Below are positions 8,136 through 20,100 of a stretch of DNA of 64,000 bases, piece by piece. The stretch lies in assembly GCF_916619195.1 (NCBI RefSeq), contig NZ_CAKAKL010000010.1, forward strand, positions 62,001 through 126,000, in the 5' to 3' direction. Numbering within the stretch: the first letter of the stretch is position 1; each line of letters starts with the position of its first letter. The translations under genes were made by a program, and so were the position numbers. A model generated the notes under the pieces. It did not search any database and was not told the DNA's origin. It saw only the letters and a program-made list of their open reading frames with translations. The DNA is from Inquilinus sp. Marseille-Q2685 (GTDB lineage Bacteria > Pseudomonadota > Alphaproteobacteria > DSM-16000 > Inquilinaceae).

Positions 8136-11100
8136 ATGAGCGGCAGGCAGATCGAGTCCCGGCAGAGCGTCCGGCGTCATTCCCATTTCGCGAACAACTG
8201 GGTCGCCGGTGCCGACCAGCCCAGCAAGTCCCTGCGGCGACGCCTGATGGCGGCGCTGCGCCGGGCGCATCGCGCGCTCGGCATGAAGCGGGACCGGCTC
8301 GGGCTGGGGGCCCTCGGCACCGGCGGCACGGTCGGCGGCGCCACCCTCGCCGCCGGCGGTGCCGAACCGGCCACCCTGTTCGGGGTGCTGCGCCGGGCCA
8401 GGGGGCTCTACGCCGCCATCTCGCTGGCGACGCTCGTGGCGCAGCTTCCGACGCAGGCCTTCGCGCAGGCCATCTTCGGTCCCGGCAGCAGCGGCACCGG
8501 CGGCAACCCGACCGCCATCGGCAACGGCGCCACGGCGACCGGCAACAACTCCACGGCGCTGGGCACCGCCACCAGCGCAACCGGCGACGGTTCGATCTCG
8601 ATCGGCTATCAAAATGGGTCCAACGGCCTGAACGCGATCGCCATCGGCGTCTTCTCGAACGCGACCGGCGTCAATGCCCTGGCCGTCGGCGGAAACGCCC
8701 GGGCCCTGGTGGACGGGGCATCGGCCTTCGGCGTCAACTCCACGGCCAGCGCCGTCGGTTCGCTCGCCCTCGGCGCCACCTCCTCCGCCCTTGCGGGAAA
8801 TGCGACGGCGCTGGGCATCAGCTCGAAGGCCAGCGGCGGCAATTCGATCGCCGCGGGCACCAGCGCCACGGCGAGCGGCGCCAGCTCGGCGGCCTTCGGC
8901 CCCGGCGCGCTCGCCAGCGCCATCCAGTCGACAGCGCTGGGCTTTTCGGCACAATCGACCGCCGAGAACTCCGTCGCGGTCGGGTCCTCCTCCATCGCCA
9001 GCGGCCTCGGCTCGGTGGCCATGGGTCTGTCGGCCAATTCGAGCAACAACAGCTCGATCGCGATCGGCTGGCAGTCGATCTCTTCGGCCGTGAACTCGGT
9101 CTATCTCGGCGCGCGCACCGTCGCGGGAACGGGCGCCACCGCGGAGAGCGCCATCGGCATCGGCACCGATGTGACGGCCTCTGCAGTGGACGCGCTCGCC
9201 ATGGGCCGCGTCTCGAAGGCGACGGGTGTTCGTGCCGTCGCGATCGGGACGGTCGCCAACGCCGCGGGTGAGAGCGCCGTCGCGGTCGGCCCCACCGCCA
9301 GCGCGGCCGGCAACTTCTCGCTGGCCACGGGCAACGGGGCCGTGTCGAGCGGGGTCGGCTCGGTGGCGTCGGGGTCGGGGGCTCAGGCCACGGGTGTTTC
9401 CGCCTCGGCGGTCGGCAACAACGCCGCTGCGCTCGCCGACAACGCGACCGCGTCGGGGGCGGGCGCCGTGGCGGGCGGTCTGAACTCCGCGGCCGTGGGC
9501 GCTTTCGCCAATGCCACCGGGGCGAACGCGTCGGCCTTTGGCAACCAGGCCAATGCCAGCGGCACCAATGCCCTGGCGGCCGGCTACACGACCCAGGCGT
9601 CGGGCAACAACTCGGCCGCCGTCGGCGTCAGCTCCACGGCGTCGGCCGATGGCGCGATGGTGCTCGGCAACAACTCCACCGCTTCGGCTGTCAATTCCGT
9701 CGTGGTGGGCACCAGCGGCACTGCCAGCGGCCTCAACGGCATCGCCATCGGCACCGAGGCCAATGCCTCGGCAGGCGCGGCCACCGCGATCGGTGCGCTG
9801 TCCGCGGCCTCCGGCATCGGCTCGCTGGCTGTCGGCGACGTCGCGACGGCATCGGGCGCGCGCTCGACGGCGCTCGGCGCGTCCTCCAAGGCCCTCGCCG
9901 ACTCGACGGTGGCGCTGGGCGACACCAACACGGTGGCGGCGGCGGCCGGCCCCGGCTCGGTCGCGATCGGCCACAATTCGACGGTGAACGGCGGCACGGG
10001 CGCGGTGGCGATCGGCGAGGGCCAGGTCGTCAACGGCAACGGCGCGGTGGCGATCGGCGACCCGAACACGGTGACCGGCACCGGCGCGGTCGGCATGGGC
10101 GCCAACAACACCGTCAACGGCACCGGCGCGGTCGGGCTCGGCAACGGCAACACCGCGACGGGCCAGGGCTCGGTCGCGCTCGGCAATGCCAGCAGCGCCG
10201 CGGGCGCCGGCTCGCTCGCCTTCGGCGACGCGGCCAAGGCCACCAATGCCGGCGATGTGGCGCTGGGCTCGGGCTCTGTGACGGCGGCGGCGGTTGGCAC
10301 CGCCAGCACCAAGATCGGCGGCACCACCTACAACTTCGCGGGCACGACGCCGGCCAGCACGGTCAGCGTCGGCGCCGCGGGGGCGGAGCGCACCATCACC
10401 AATGTCGCGGCGGGGCGGGTCGCGCCCGACTCGACCGACGCGATCAACGGCAGCCAGCTCTTCGCCACCAACAAGGCGATCGAGGCCATCGCTGCCGGCA
10501 ACTCGCCGCATTACTACAGCGTGAACAGCGCCACCCAGCAGGCGAACTACACCAACAACGGCGCGACCGCCGCCAATGCGATGGCGGCCGGCGTGGCCGC
10601 CGCCGCGTCGGGCACGAACGCGACGGCGGTCGGCTTCCAGACCAAGGCCAGCGGGAATCAGTCCTTCGCGGCCGGCGACTCGGCGAACGCAACGGCCAGC
10701 CAGTCGGTCGCGATCGGCACGACAGCCGCAGCGGCGGGAGCGAGCGGCTCGACCGCGGTCGGCGCCGGTTCCATTGCCGGCGCCACCAACAGCTTGGCGG
10801 TCGGCGTCTTCTCCAATGCAGCGGCCGAAGGTGCCACGGCTGTCGGCCCCGGCGCGGGCGCCACGGCGGTACGCGCCGCGGCGATCGGACCGAACGCACG
10901 TGCCAGCAACGAGGCGGCCTCGGCACTGGGCTTCCAGGCCAATGCAACAGGCCTCAATTCTACGGCAATCGGCGCCGGGTCGGTTGCGTCCGGCGCGGCG
11001 GCGGGCGCTTTCGGGGTCAGCGCCAAGGCCAGCGGCAATAGCTCTCTGGCCATGGGCGGCGGCGCCATCGCCTCATCGGATTTCTCGATGGCCGTCGGCC

Positions 11101-14100
11101 GCGCCGCCCAGGCGACAGCGGCGAACGCCACCGCCGTTGGCCTTCTTGCCACTGCCAGCGGCGAAGGTTCATTCGCGGGTGGCCAGAAGGCCAATGCCGC
11201 AGGGCTGTTTTCGACTGCACTCGGGAATGCGTCCGTCGCAGCGTCCGACGGTGCCACGGCCCTGGGGAATCAGACCAACGCGACCGGCGTCAACGCCACC
11301 GCGGTGGGCAATGCCGCGCGCACCAGCGCCACGCAGGCCGTGGCACTCGGAGATGGCGCCACGGCTGGCAATGCCGGCGCGGTGGCGCTGGGCTCGGGCT
11401 CGGTGACGGCGGCGGCGGTCGGCACCGCCAGCACCAAGATCGGCGGCACCACCTACAACTTCGCCGGCACGACGCCGGCCAGCACGGTCAGCGTCGGCGC
11501 GGCGGGCGCCGAGCGCACCATCACCAATGTCGCGGCCGGCCGGATCGCGATCGACTCGACCGACGCGATCAACGGCAGCCAGCTCTTCGCCACCAACAAG
11601 GCCCTGGAGGCGACCATCGCGGGCGCGGCCGTCCACTACTACAGCGTGAACGACGGCGGCACGCAGCAGGGGAACTACAACAACGACGGCGCCACCGGAG
11701 GCAACTCCATCGCGGCGGGCGTCGGGGCGTCGTCCTCGGGCCTCGGCTCCACCGCGATCGGCCTCCTCGCATCGTCCTCCGGCTCGCAGTCCGCCGCGCT
11801 CGGCCGGAATGCGAATGCCGGCGGCGACTTCTCGGTGGCGCTCGGCTTCACCGCCTTGGCACCGCAGGCGAACGCCACCGCGCTGGGTGCCCTCGCCAAC
11901 GCCACCGCGGAGAGCGCGACAGCGCTCGGGCACTGGTCGAACGCGACCGCCAACGTGGCCACCGCGGTCGGCAACAACACCCAGGCGTCGGGTGTCGCCG
12001 CCCTGGCCGCGGGCAATTCGGCGAACGCGACCGGCCTGTCCTCCACCGCCGTCGGCAACGCCGCGCACGCCTTCGCCGACTACACGACGTCGGTCGGCTT
12101 CCTCGCGACCACGACGGCCGCGAAGGCCACCGCAATCGGCGCCAACGCCAATGCGGGGGCTGCGAACGCGACGGCGGTGGGCAACGCCTCGCAGGCGCTG
12201 GCGGCTTCGACCGTGGCGATCGGCGACACCAATACAGTGGTGGCCACGGCCGGCACCGGCTCGGGGGCCATGGGCCACAACTCGAAGGGGAACGGCGGCA
12301 CCGGGGCGGGGGCGATCGGCGAAGGCCAGGTCGTCAACGGCAACGGCGCGGTCGCGATCGGCGACCCGAACACGGTCACCGGCACCGGCGCCGTCGGCAT
12401 GGGCGCAAACAACACGGTCAACGGCACCGGCGCGGTCGGGCTCGGCAGCGGCAACACGGCGACCGGCCAAGGCTCGGTCGCGCTCGGCAATGCCAGCAAG
12501 GCCACGGGTGCCGGCTCGCTCGCTTTCGGCGACGCGGCCAAGGCCACCAATGCCGGCGACGTGGCGCTGGGCTCGGGCTCGGTGACCGCGGCGGCGGTCG
12601 GCACCGCCAGCACCACGATCGCGGGCAGCACCTACAATTTCGCCGGCACCAGCCCGACCTCGACCGTCAGCGTCGGCGCGGTGGGTGCCGAGCGCACCAT
12701 CACCAACGTGGCGGCGGGCCGCATCGCGCTGGACTCCACCGACGCGATCAACGGCAGCCAGCTCTTCGCCACCAACAAGGCGGTCGAGGCGCTCGCCGCC
12801 AGCAACCCCGTCCACTACTACAGCGTGAACGACGGCGGCACGAAGGGCGCCAACTACATCAACGACGGCGCCACCGGCCTCAACGCCATGGCGGCCGGTG
12901 TCGGCGCCACGGCCTCGGGCGGACAGTCGGTGGCGGTCGGCTATAACGCCGCCGCGTCCGGCGGGACCACGATCGCCGTCGGCCCCAACGCAACAGCCAC
13001 CAGCGGCGGCACCGGCGGAGCCATAGCCCTGGGGCGCTCCGCCAAGGCCACCGTGTCGAGCGGCGACGGCTCGCCGATCGCTATCGGCATCAATGCCAAT
13101 GCGAGCGGGGCGGCCGGCACGGCGCTGCCCGGCGGCTTTGCGTCCTTCGAAGCGGTCGCGATCGGCAATGGCGCGGCCGCCACGGGGCAGGGCGGCGCGG
13201 CCTACGGGACCTCGGCCAATGCGGCGGGCACCTGGTCCACCGCCCTCGGCGTCTCCAGCACGGCGTCCGGTGATCGCACGACGGCGGTCGGCGACCTGGC
13301 CAATGCGGCGGGGGCCGAAGCCCTCGCCGTCGGCAGCGAGTCCTCGGCCGCCGGGCAGGGCGGGATCGCCCTGGGCGCCAAGGCCAGCGCCGCCGGCAAC
13401 CGCGGCGTCGCGCTCGGCTACCAGACCAAGGCGAGCGGTCTGGAGGGCGTCGCGATCGGCAACCTGACCGAGGCCACCGCGACCAACGCCACCGCCCTGG
13501 GTAACCAGATCATCGCGGGAGGCGAGGGCAGCGTCGCGATCGGCGCCAACACCGGCCTGGCCACCGACGCGGCCTCAACCAACAGCGTCGCCATCGGCTG
13601 GGGGGCGAAGGTCGCCAATGCCCCGTCCTCGGTGGCCCTGGGCGACACGGCGGCCGCCAATGCGGCGGATGCCCTGGCCCTCGGCCACAACGCCACCGCC
13701 GGCCAGGCCGGCGCCGTGGCGCTGGGCTCGGGTTCGGTGACCGCCGCGGCGGTCGGCACCGGCGGCACCACGATCCGCGGAACGAACTACACCTTCGCCG
13801 GGGCGACCCCGACCTCGACGGTCAGCGTCGGCGCGCCGGGGGCGGAGCGGACGATCACCAATGTGGCCGCCGGCCGCATCGGGCTGGACTCGACCGATGC
13901 CATCAATGGCAGCCAGCTCTTCGCCTCCAACCAGGCGATCGAGAATCTGGTGAGCAGCACGGCGACGCACTACTACAGCGTCAACGACGGCGGCACCAAG
14001 GGCGGGAACTACGACAATGACGGCGCCACCGGCCTCAACTCCGTGGCGGCCGGCGTCGGGGCCGTGGCCAGCGCCCAGAGCGCGACGGCCATCGGCGACA

Positions 14101-17100
14101 GCACCGTGGCCAGCGGGCTGCAGTCGCTGGCGGTCGGCTCGAACGCGAAGGCCACCGACACCAACGACATCGCCATCGGCAGGGACACCACGGCCGCCGG
14201 GCTGTACTCCACGGCCATCGGCGCCGGGACCGTGGTCAACGGCCAGAACGGCACGTCGCTGGGCGTCGCCGCCAACGCGACGGGGGTGAACACCACCGCC
14301 CTCGGCGGGTTCGCCGCGGCGTCGGCCGCCAACGCCACGGCGGTCGGCATCAACGCCAAGGCGTCGACCGCGGATGCGCTCGCCCTCGGCAACGGCGCCA
14401 CGGCTGGCACCAATGCGGGCGACGTGGCGCTGGGCTCGGGCTCGGTGACCGCGGCGGTGGTCAACACGCCCAGCACCGTGATCGGTGGCAAGAGCTACAC
14501 CTTCGCCGGCACCGCGGCGACCAGTACGGTCAGCGTCGGCGCGCCGGGGGCGGAGCGGACGATCACCAACGTCGCGGCGGGCCGCATCGCGCTGGACTCG
14601 ACCGACGCGATCAACGGCAGCCAGCTCTACGCCACCAACAAGGCGCTGGAGTCCAGCATCGCGAGCGGGGCCGTCCACTACTACAGCGTGAACGACACCG
14701 GCAAGAATTCGCCGAACTACAACAATGACGGCGCGACGGGCGCTTATGCGATGGCGCTCGGCCCGGCGGCGATCGCCGCCGGCGACGGGGCGGTCGCGAT
14801 CGGGCGCGGCGCCGGCATCGGCTCGACGACCGGCAGCACCAACTCCATCGCCATGGGCCTCGGCGCCGGCCAGTTCGTCAGCGGCGCCCAGAATGTCGGC
14901 CTCGGCGCCGGCATCAACGGCACCATGCGGGGTGCCGGCACGGGCGTGACCGGAACGCGGAACGTCGCGATGGGCTCCGGCGACGGCACCGTCGACTATG
15001 ACGCCACGTCGAAGGCCTCCGCGGGCAACCTGGTCACCGGCGACGACAACGTCGCGATCGGCACCAATGCCGGCATCGGGGTCGCGGCCGACAAGACGAC
15101 CTCGATCGGCTACAACGCGAATGCGTCCGCCGACAACGCGATCGCGGTGGGCACGCAGGCCGTCGCCGACGCCGCCGATGCGGTCGCCATCGGCACCGGC
15201 GCCAAGGCCACGGGCGGCAAGGCGGTCTCGATCGGCACGGGCAATGTCGCCACCGGCGACGGCGCCGTGGCGATCGGCGACCCGAACACCGTGACCGGCA
15301 CCGGCGCGGTCGGCATGGGCGCCAACAACACCGTCAACGGCACCGGCGCGGTGGCGCTGGGTAACACCAACACCGCGACGGGCCAGGGCTCGGTCGCGCT
15401 CGGCAACGCCAGCAAGGCCACGGGCGCCGGCTCGCTCGCCTTCGGCGACGCGGCTTCGGCCGGGAATGCCGGCGACGTGGCGCTGGGCTCGGGTTCGGTG
15501 ACCGCGGCGGCGGTGGGCACGGCCAGCACCAAGATCGGCGGCACGACCTACAATTTCGCCGGCACGACGCCGACCAGCACGGTCAGCGTCGGCAGCGCCG
15601 GCGCCGAGCGGACCATCACCAATGTAGCGGCGGGGCGGGTCGCGCCGGGCTCGACCGACGCGGTCAAAGGCAGCCCGCTCTTCGCCCCCAACCAGGCGAT
15701 CGAGGCCATCGCCGCCAGCACCCCGCTGCACTACTACAGCGTCAACGACGGCGGCACGCCCCGCGGGAACTACATCAACGACGGGGCGACCGGCCTCAAT
15801 GCCATGGCAGCGGGTATCGATGCCGTGGCCGGCGGAGGGCAGGCGGTCGCCATCGGGTACCAGTCCAATGCGAGCGGTCTGGAAAGCACGGCCCTGGGCT
15901 ACCGGAGCATTGCGACCGGCGTGAATGCGACCGCGCTCGGCAACCAGATCCAGGCGGACGCGGACGGCAGCATCGCGATCGGTGCGAACACCGGGATCGC
16001 GGTGGACGCAGCGTCGACCAACGGCGTCGCCATCGGCTGGGCGGCGAAGGTCACCAACGCGCCGTCCGCCGTGGCCCTGGGCGATACGGCGACGGCAACT
16101 GCCGAGGACGCGCTCGCCTTGGGCGCCGGGGCAACCGCCGGCAATGCCGGCGCCGTGGCGCTGGGCTCCGGCTCGACGACGGCGGCCGCGGTCGGCACCG
16201 CCGGCGCGACGATCGGCGGCAAGGCCTACACCTTCGCCGGCGCCATGCCGGACAGCACGGTCAGCGTCGGCGCCGCGGGGGCCGAGCGGACCATCACCAA
16301 CGTCGCGGCGGGGCGGCTTTCGGACACCTCGACCGACGCGGTGAACGGCAGCCAGCTCTTCGCCACCAACCAGGCGGTGGACAGCGTCACGACGACGGTG
16401 ACCAACATCAACAACGGCGCGGGCATCAAGTACTTCCACGCCAACTCGACCGAGCCGGACTCGCAGGCGCTGGGGACGGACTCCGTCGCCATCGGCCCGA
16501 ACGCGGTGGCCAACAACGAGGGCGACATCGCGCTCGGCTCCGGCTCGACGACGGATGCGGCGGTCGGCACGGCCGGCGCGACCATCGGCGGCAAGGCCTA
16601 CACCTTCGCCGGTGCGACCCCGGCCTCGACGCTCAGCGTGGGTTCGGCGGGGGCGGAGCGGACCATCACCAATGTGGCGGCTGGGCGGCTGTCCGACACC
16701 TCGACCGACGCGGTGAACGGCAGCCAGCTCTTCGCCACCAACCAGGCGGTCGACAGCGTCACGACGACGGTGACCAACATCAACAACGGCGCGGGCATCA
16801 AGTACTTCCACGCCAACTCGACCGAGCCGGACTCGCAGGCGCTGGGGACGGACTCCGTCGCCATCGGCCCGAACGCGGTCGCCAACAACGAAGGCGATAT
16901 CGCCCTCGGCTCCGGCTCCACCACGGACGTGGCGGTCGGCACGGCCGGCGCGACGATCGGCGGCAAGGCCTACACCTTCGCCGGCGCGACCCCGAGCTCG
17001 ACGCTCAGCGTCGGGTCGGCGGGGGCGGAGCGGACGATCACCAACGTGGCGGCGGGGCGGCTTTCCGACACCTCGACCGACGCGGTGAACGGCTCGCAGC

Positions 17101-20100
17101 TCTTCGCCACCAACCAGGCGGTGGACAGCGTCACGACGACGGTGACCAACATCAACAACGGCGCGGGCATCAAGTACTTCCACGCCAACTCGACCGAGCC
17201 GGACTCGCAGGCGCTGGGGACGGACTCCGTCGCCATCGGCCCGAACGCGGTGGCCAACAACGAGGGCGACATCGCGCTCGGCTCCGGCTCCACGACCGCG
17301 GCAGCAGTCGGCACGGCCAGCACCAAGATCGGCGGCACCACCTACACCTTCGCCGGCACCACGCCGACCTCGACGGTCAGCGTGGGCGCGCCGGGGGCGG
17401 AGCGGACGATCACCAATGTCGCGGCTGGCCGGATCGCGCTGGACTCCACCGATGCGATCAACGGCAGCCAGCTCTTCGCCTCGAACCAGGCGATCGAGAC
17501 CCTGGTGAGCAGCACGGCGACGCACTATTACAGCGTCAACGATGGCGGCACCAAGGGCGCCAACTACGACAATGACGGCGCCACCGGCCTCAACTCCATG
17601 GCGGCCGGCGTCGGGGCGTCGGCCACGGCCGCCGACGCAGCGGCGATCGGCTCCGGCGCGACGGCCGGCAATGCCGGGGCCGTGGCACTGGGCTCGGGCT
17701 CGGTGACGGCGGCTGCGGTCGGCACGGCCAGCACGACGATCGCCGGCACCACCTACAATTTCGCCGGTGCGACGCCGACCAGCACGGTCAGCGTCGGCAG
17801 CGCCGGGAACGAGCGGACCATCACCAATGTGGCGGCCGGCCGGGTCGCGCTGGACTCCACCGACGCGATCAACGGCAGTCAGCTCTTCGCCACCAACACC
17901 TCGGTCGACACGCTGAACACCAAGGTCGACAACATCAACAACGGCGCGGGCATCAAATACTTCCGCGCCAACTCGACCCTGGCCGACAGCCAGGCGACGG
18001 GGATCGACAGCACGGCGGCCGGTCCCGAGGCGGTGGCCTCGGTGCAGGACGGCGTCGCGGTCGGCCACGGCGCCACGGCGGGCGCCAATGTCGGTGACGT
18101 GGCGCTGGGCTCGGGTTCGGTGACCGCGGCGGCGGTCGGCACGGGCGGCGCGACGATCGGCGGCAAGGCCTACACCTTCGCCGGCGACACGCCGACCTCG
18201 ACGGTCAGCGTCGGGTCGGCGGGGGCCGAGCGGACGATCACCAACGTGGCGGCGGGGCGTCTCTCCGACACCTCGACCGATGCGGTGAACGGGTCGCAGC
18301 TCTTCGCCACCAACCAGGCGGTCGACAGTGTCACGACCACGGTGACCAACATCAACAACGGCGCGGGGATCAAGTACTTCCACGCCAACTCGACCGAGCC
18401 CGACTCGCAGGCGCTGGGTGTGGACTCCGTCGCCATCGGCCCGAACGCGGTGGCCAACAACGAGGGCGATATCGCCCTCGGCTCCGGCTCCACCACGGAC
18501 GTGGCGGTCGGCACGGGCGGCGCGACGATCGGCGGCAAGGCCTACAGCTTCGCCGGCGCGAACCCGACCTCGACCCTCAGCGTCGGTTCGGCCGGGGCCG
18601 AGCGGACCATCACCAATGTCGCGGCCGGGCGGCTCTCCGACACCTCGACCGACGCGGTGAACGGCTCGCAGCTGTTCGCCACCAACACGGCGGTGGACAG
18701 CGTCGCCAACGAGGTCACGACCATCACCGGCAAGTTGACGCACTACTACAGCGTCAACGACGGCGGCACCAAGGGCGCGAACTACGACAATGACGGCGCC
18801 ACCGGCACCAATTCGGTGGCGGCCGGCGTCGGCGCCAGCGCCACGGCAGCGGATGCGCTGGCCCTGGGCAGCGGAGCCACGGCCGGCGATGCCGGCGCGG
18901 TGGCCCTCGGCTCGGGCAGCACGACGGCGGCGGCGGTCGGCACCGCCGGCACGAAGATCGCCGGCAACACCTACACCTTCGCTGGGACGACGCCGAGCAG
19001 CACGGTCAGCGTCGGCAGCGCCGGCAACGAGCGGACCATCACCAACGTCGCCGCCGGGCGGATCGCGCTCGACTCCACCGACGCGGTGAACGGCTCGCAG
19101 CTCTTCGCCACCAACACGGCGGTCGACACGCTGAACACCAAGGTCGAGAACATCAACAACGGCACGGGGGTCAAATACTTCCACGCCAACTCGACCGAGC
19201 CCGACTCGCAAGCCCTGGGAATTGACTCCGTCGCCATCGGTCCGAACGCGGTGGCCAACAACGAGGGCGACATCGCCCTCGGCTCCGGCTCGACGACCGC
19301 GGCAGCGGTCGGCACGGGCGGCGCGACGATCGGCGGCAAGGCTTATACCTTCGCCGGTGCGACGCCGACCTCGACGGTCAGCGTCGGGTCGGCGGGGGCC
19401 GAGCGGACGATCACCAACGTGGCGGCGGGGCGTCTCTCCGACACCTCGACCGATGCGGTGAACGGGTCGCAGCTCTTCGCCACCAACCAGGCGGTCGACA
19501 GCGTCACGACCACGGTGACCAACATCAACAACGGCGCCGGCATCAAGTACTTCCACGCCAACTCGACCGAGCCGGACTCGCAGGCGCTGGGGACGGACTC
19601 CGTCGCCATCGGCCCGAACGCGGTGGCCAACAACGAGGGCGATATCGCCCTCGGCTCCGGCTCCACCACGGACGTGGCGGTCGGCACCGGCGGCGCGACC
19701 ATCGGCGGCAAGGCCTACACCTTCGCCGGCGCGACCCCGACCTCGACGCTCAGCGTCGGGTCGGCGGGAGCGGAGCGGACCATCACCAACGTCGCGGCGG
19801 GGCGTCTCTCCGACACCTCGACCGATGCGGTGAACGGCTCGCAGCTCTACGCCACCAACCAGCAGGTGACGGCCAACACCACCGATATCGACACGATCAA
19901 CAACATCATCGGCGACATCAACAACGGTGGCGGCATCAAGTACTTCCACGCCAATTCGACCGAGCCTGACTCCCAGGCCCTGGGTGTGGACTCCGTCGCC
20001 ATCGGCCCGAACGCGGTGGCCAACAACGAGGGCGACATCGCCCTCGGCTCCGGCTCCACCACGGACGTGGCGGTCGGCACCGGCGGGGCGACCATCGGCG

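Noticed and set aside
7722-10511. 929-codon minus-strand frame at the adhesin 5' end
   Set aside because: Arg/Gly/Ala-rich repeats without any domain, antisense to adhesin head repeats.
11169-12815. 548-codon minus-strand frame
   Set aside because: Shadow of head repeats, same composition as other antisense frames.
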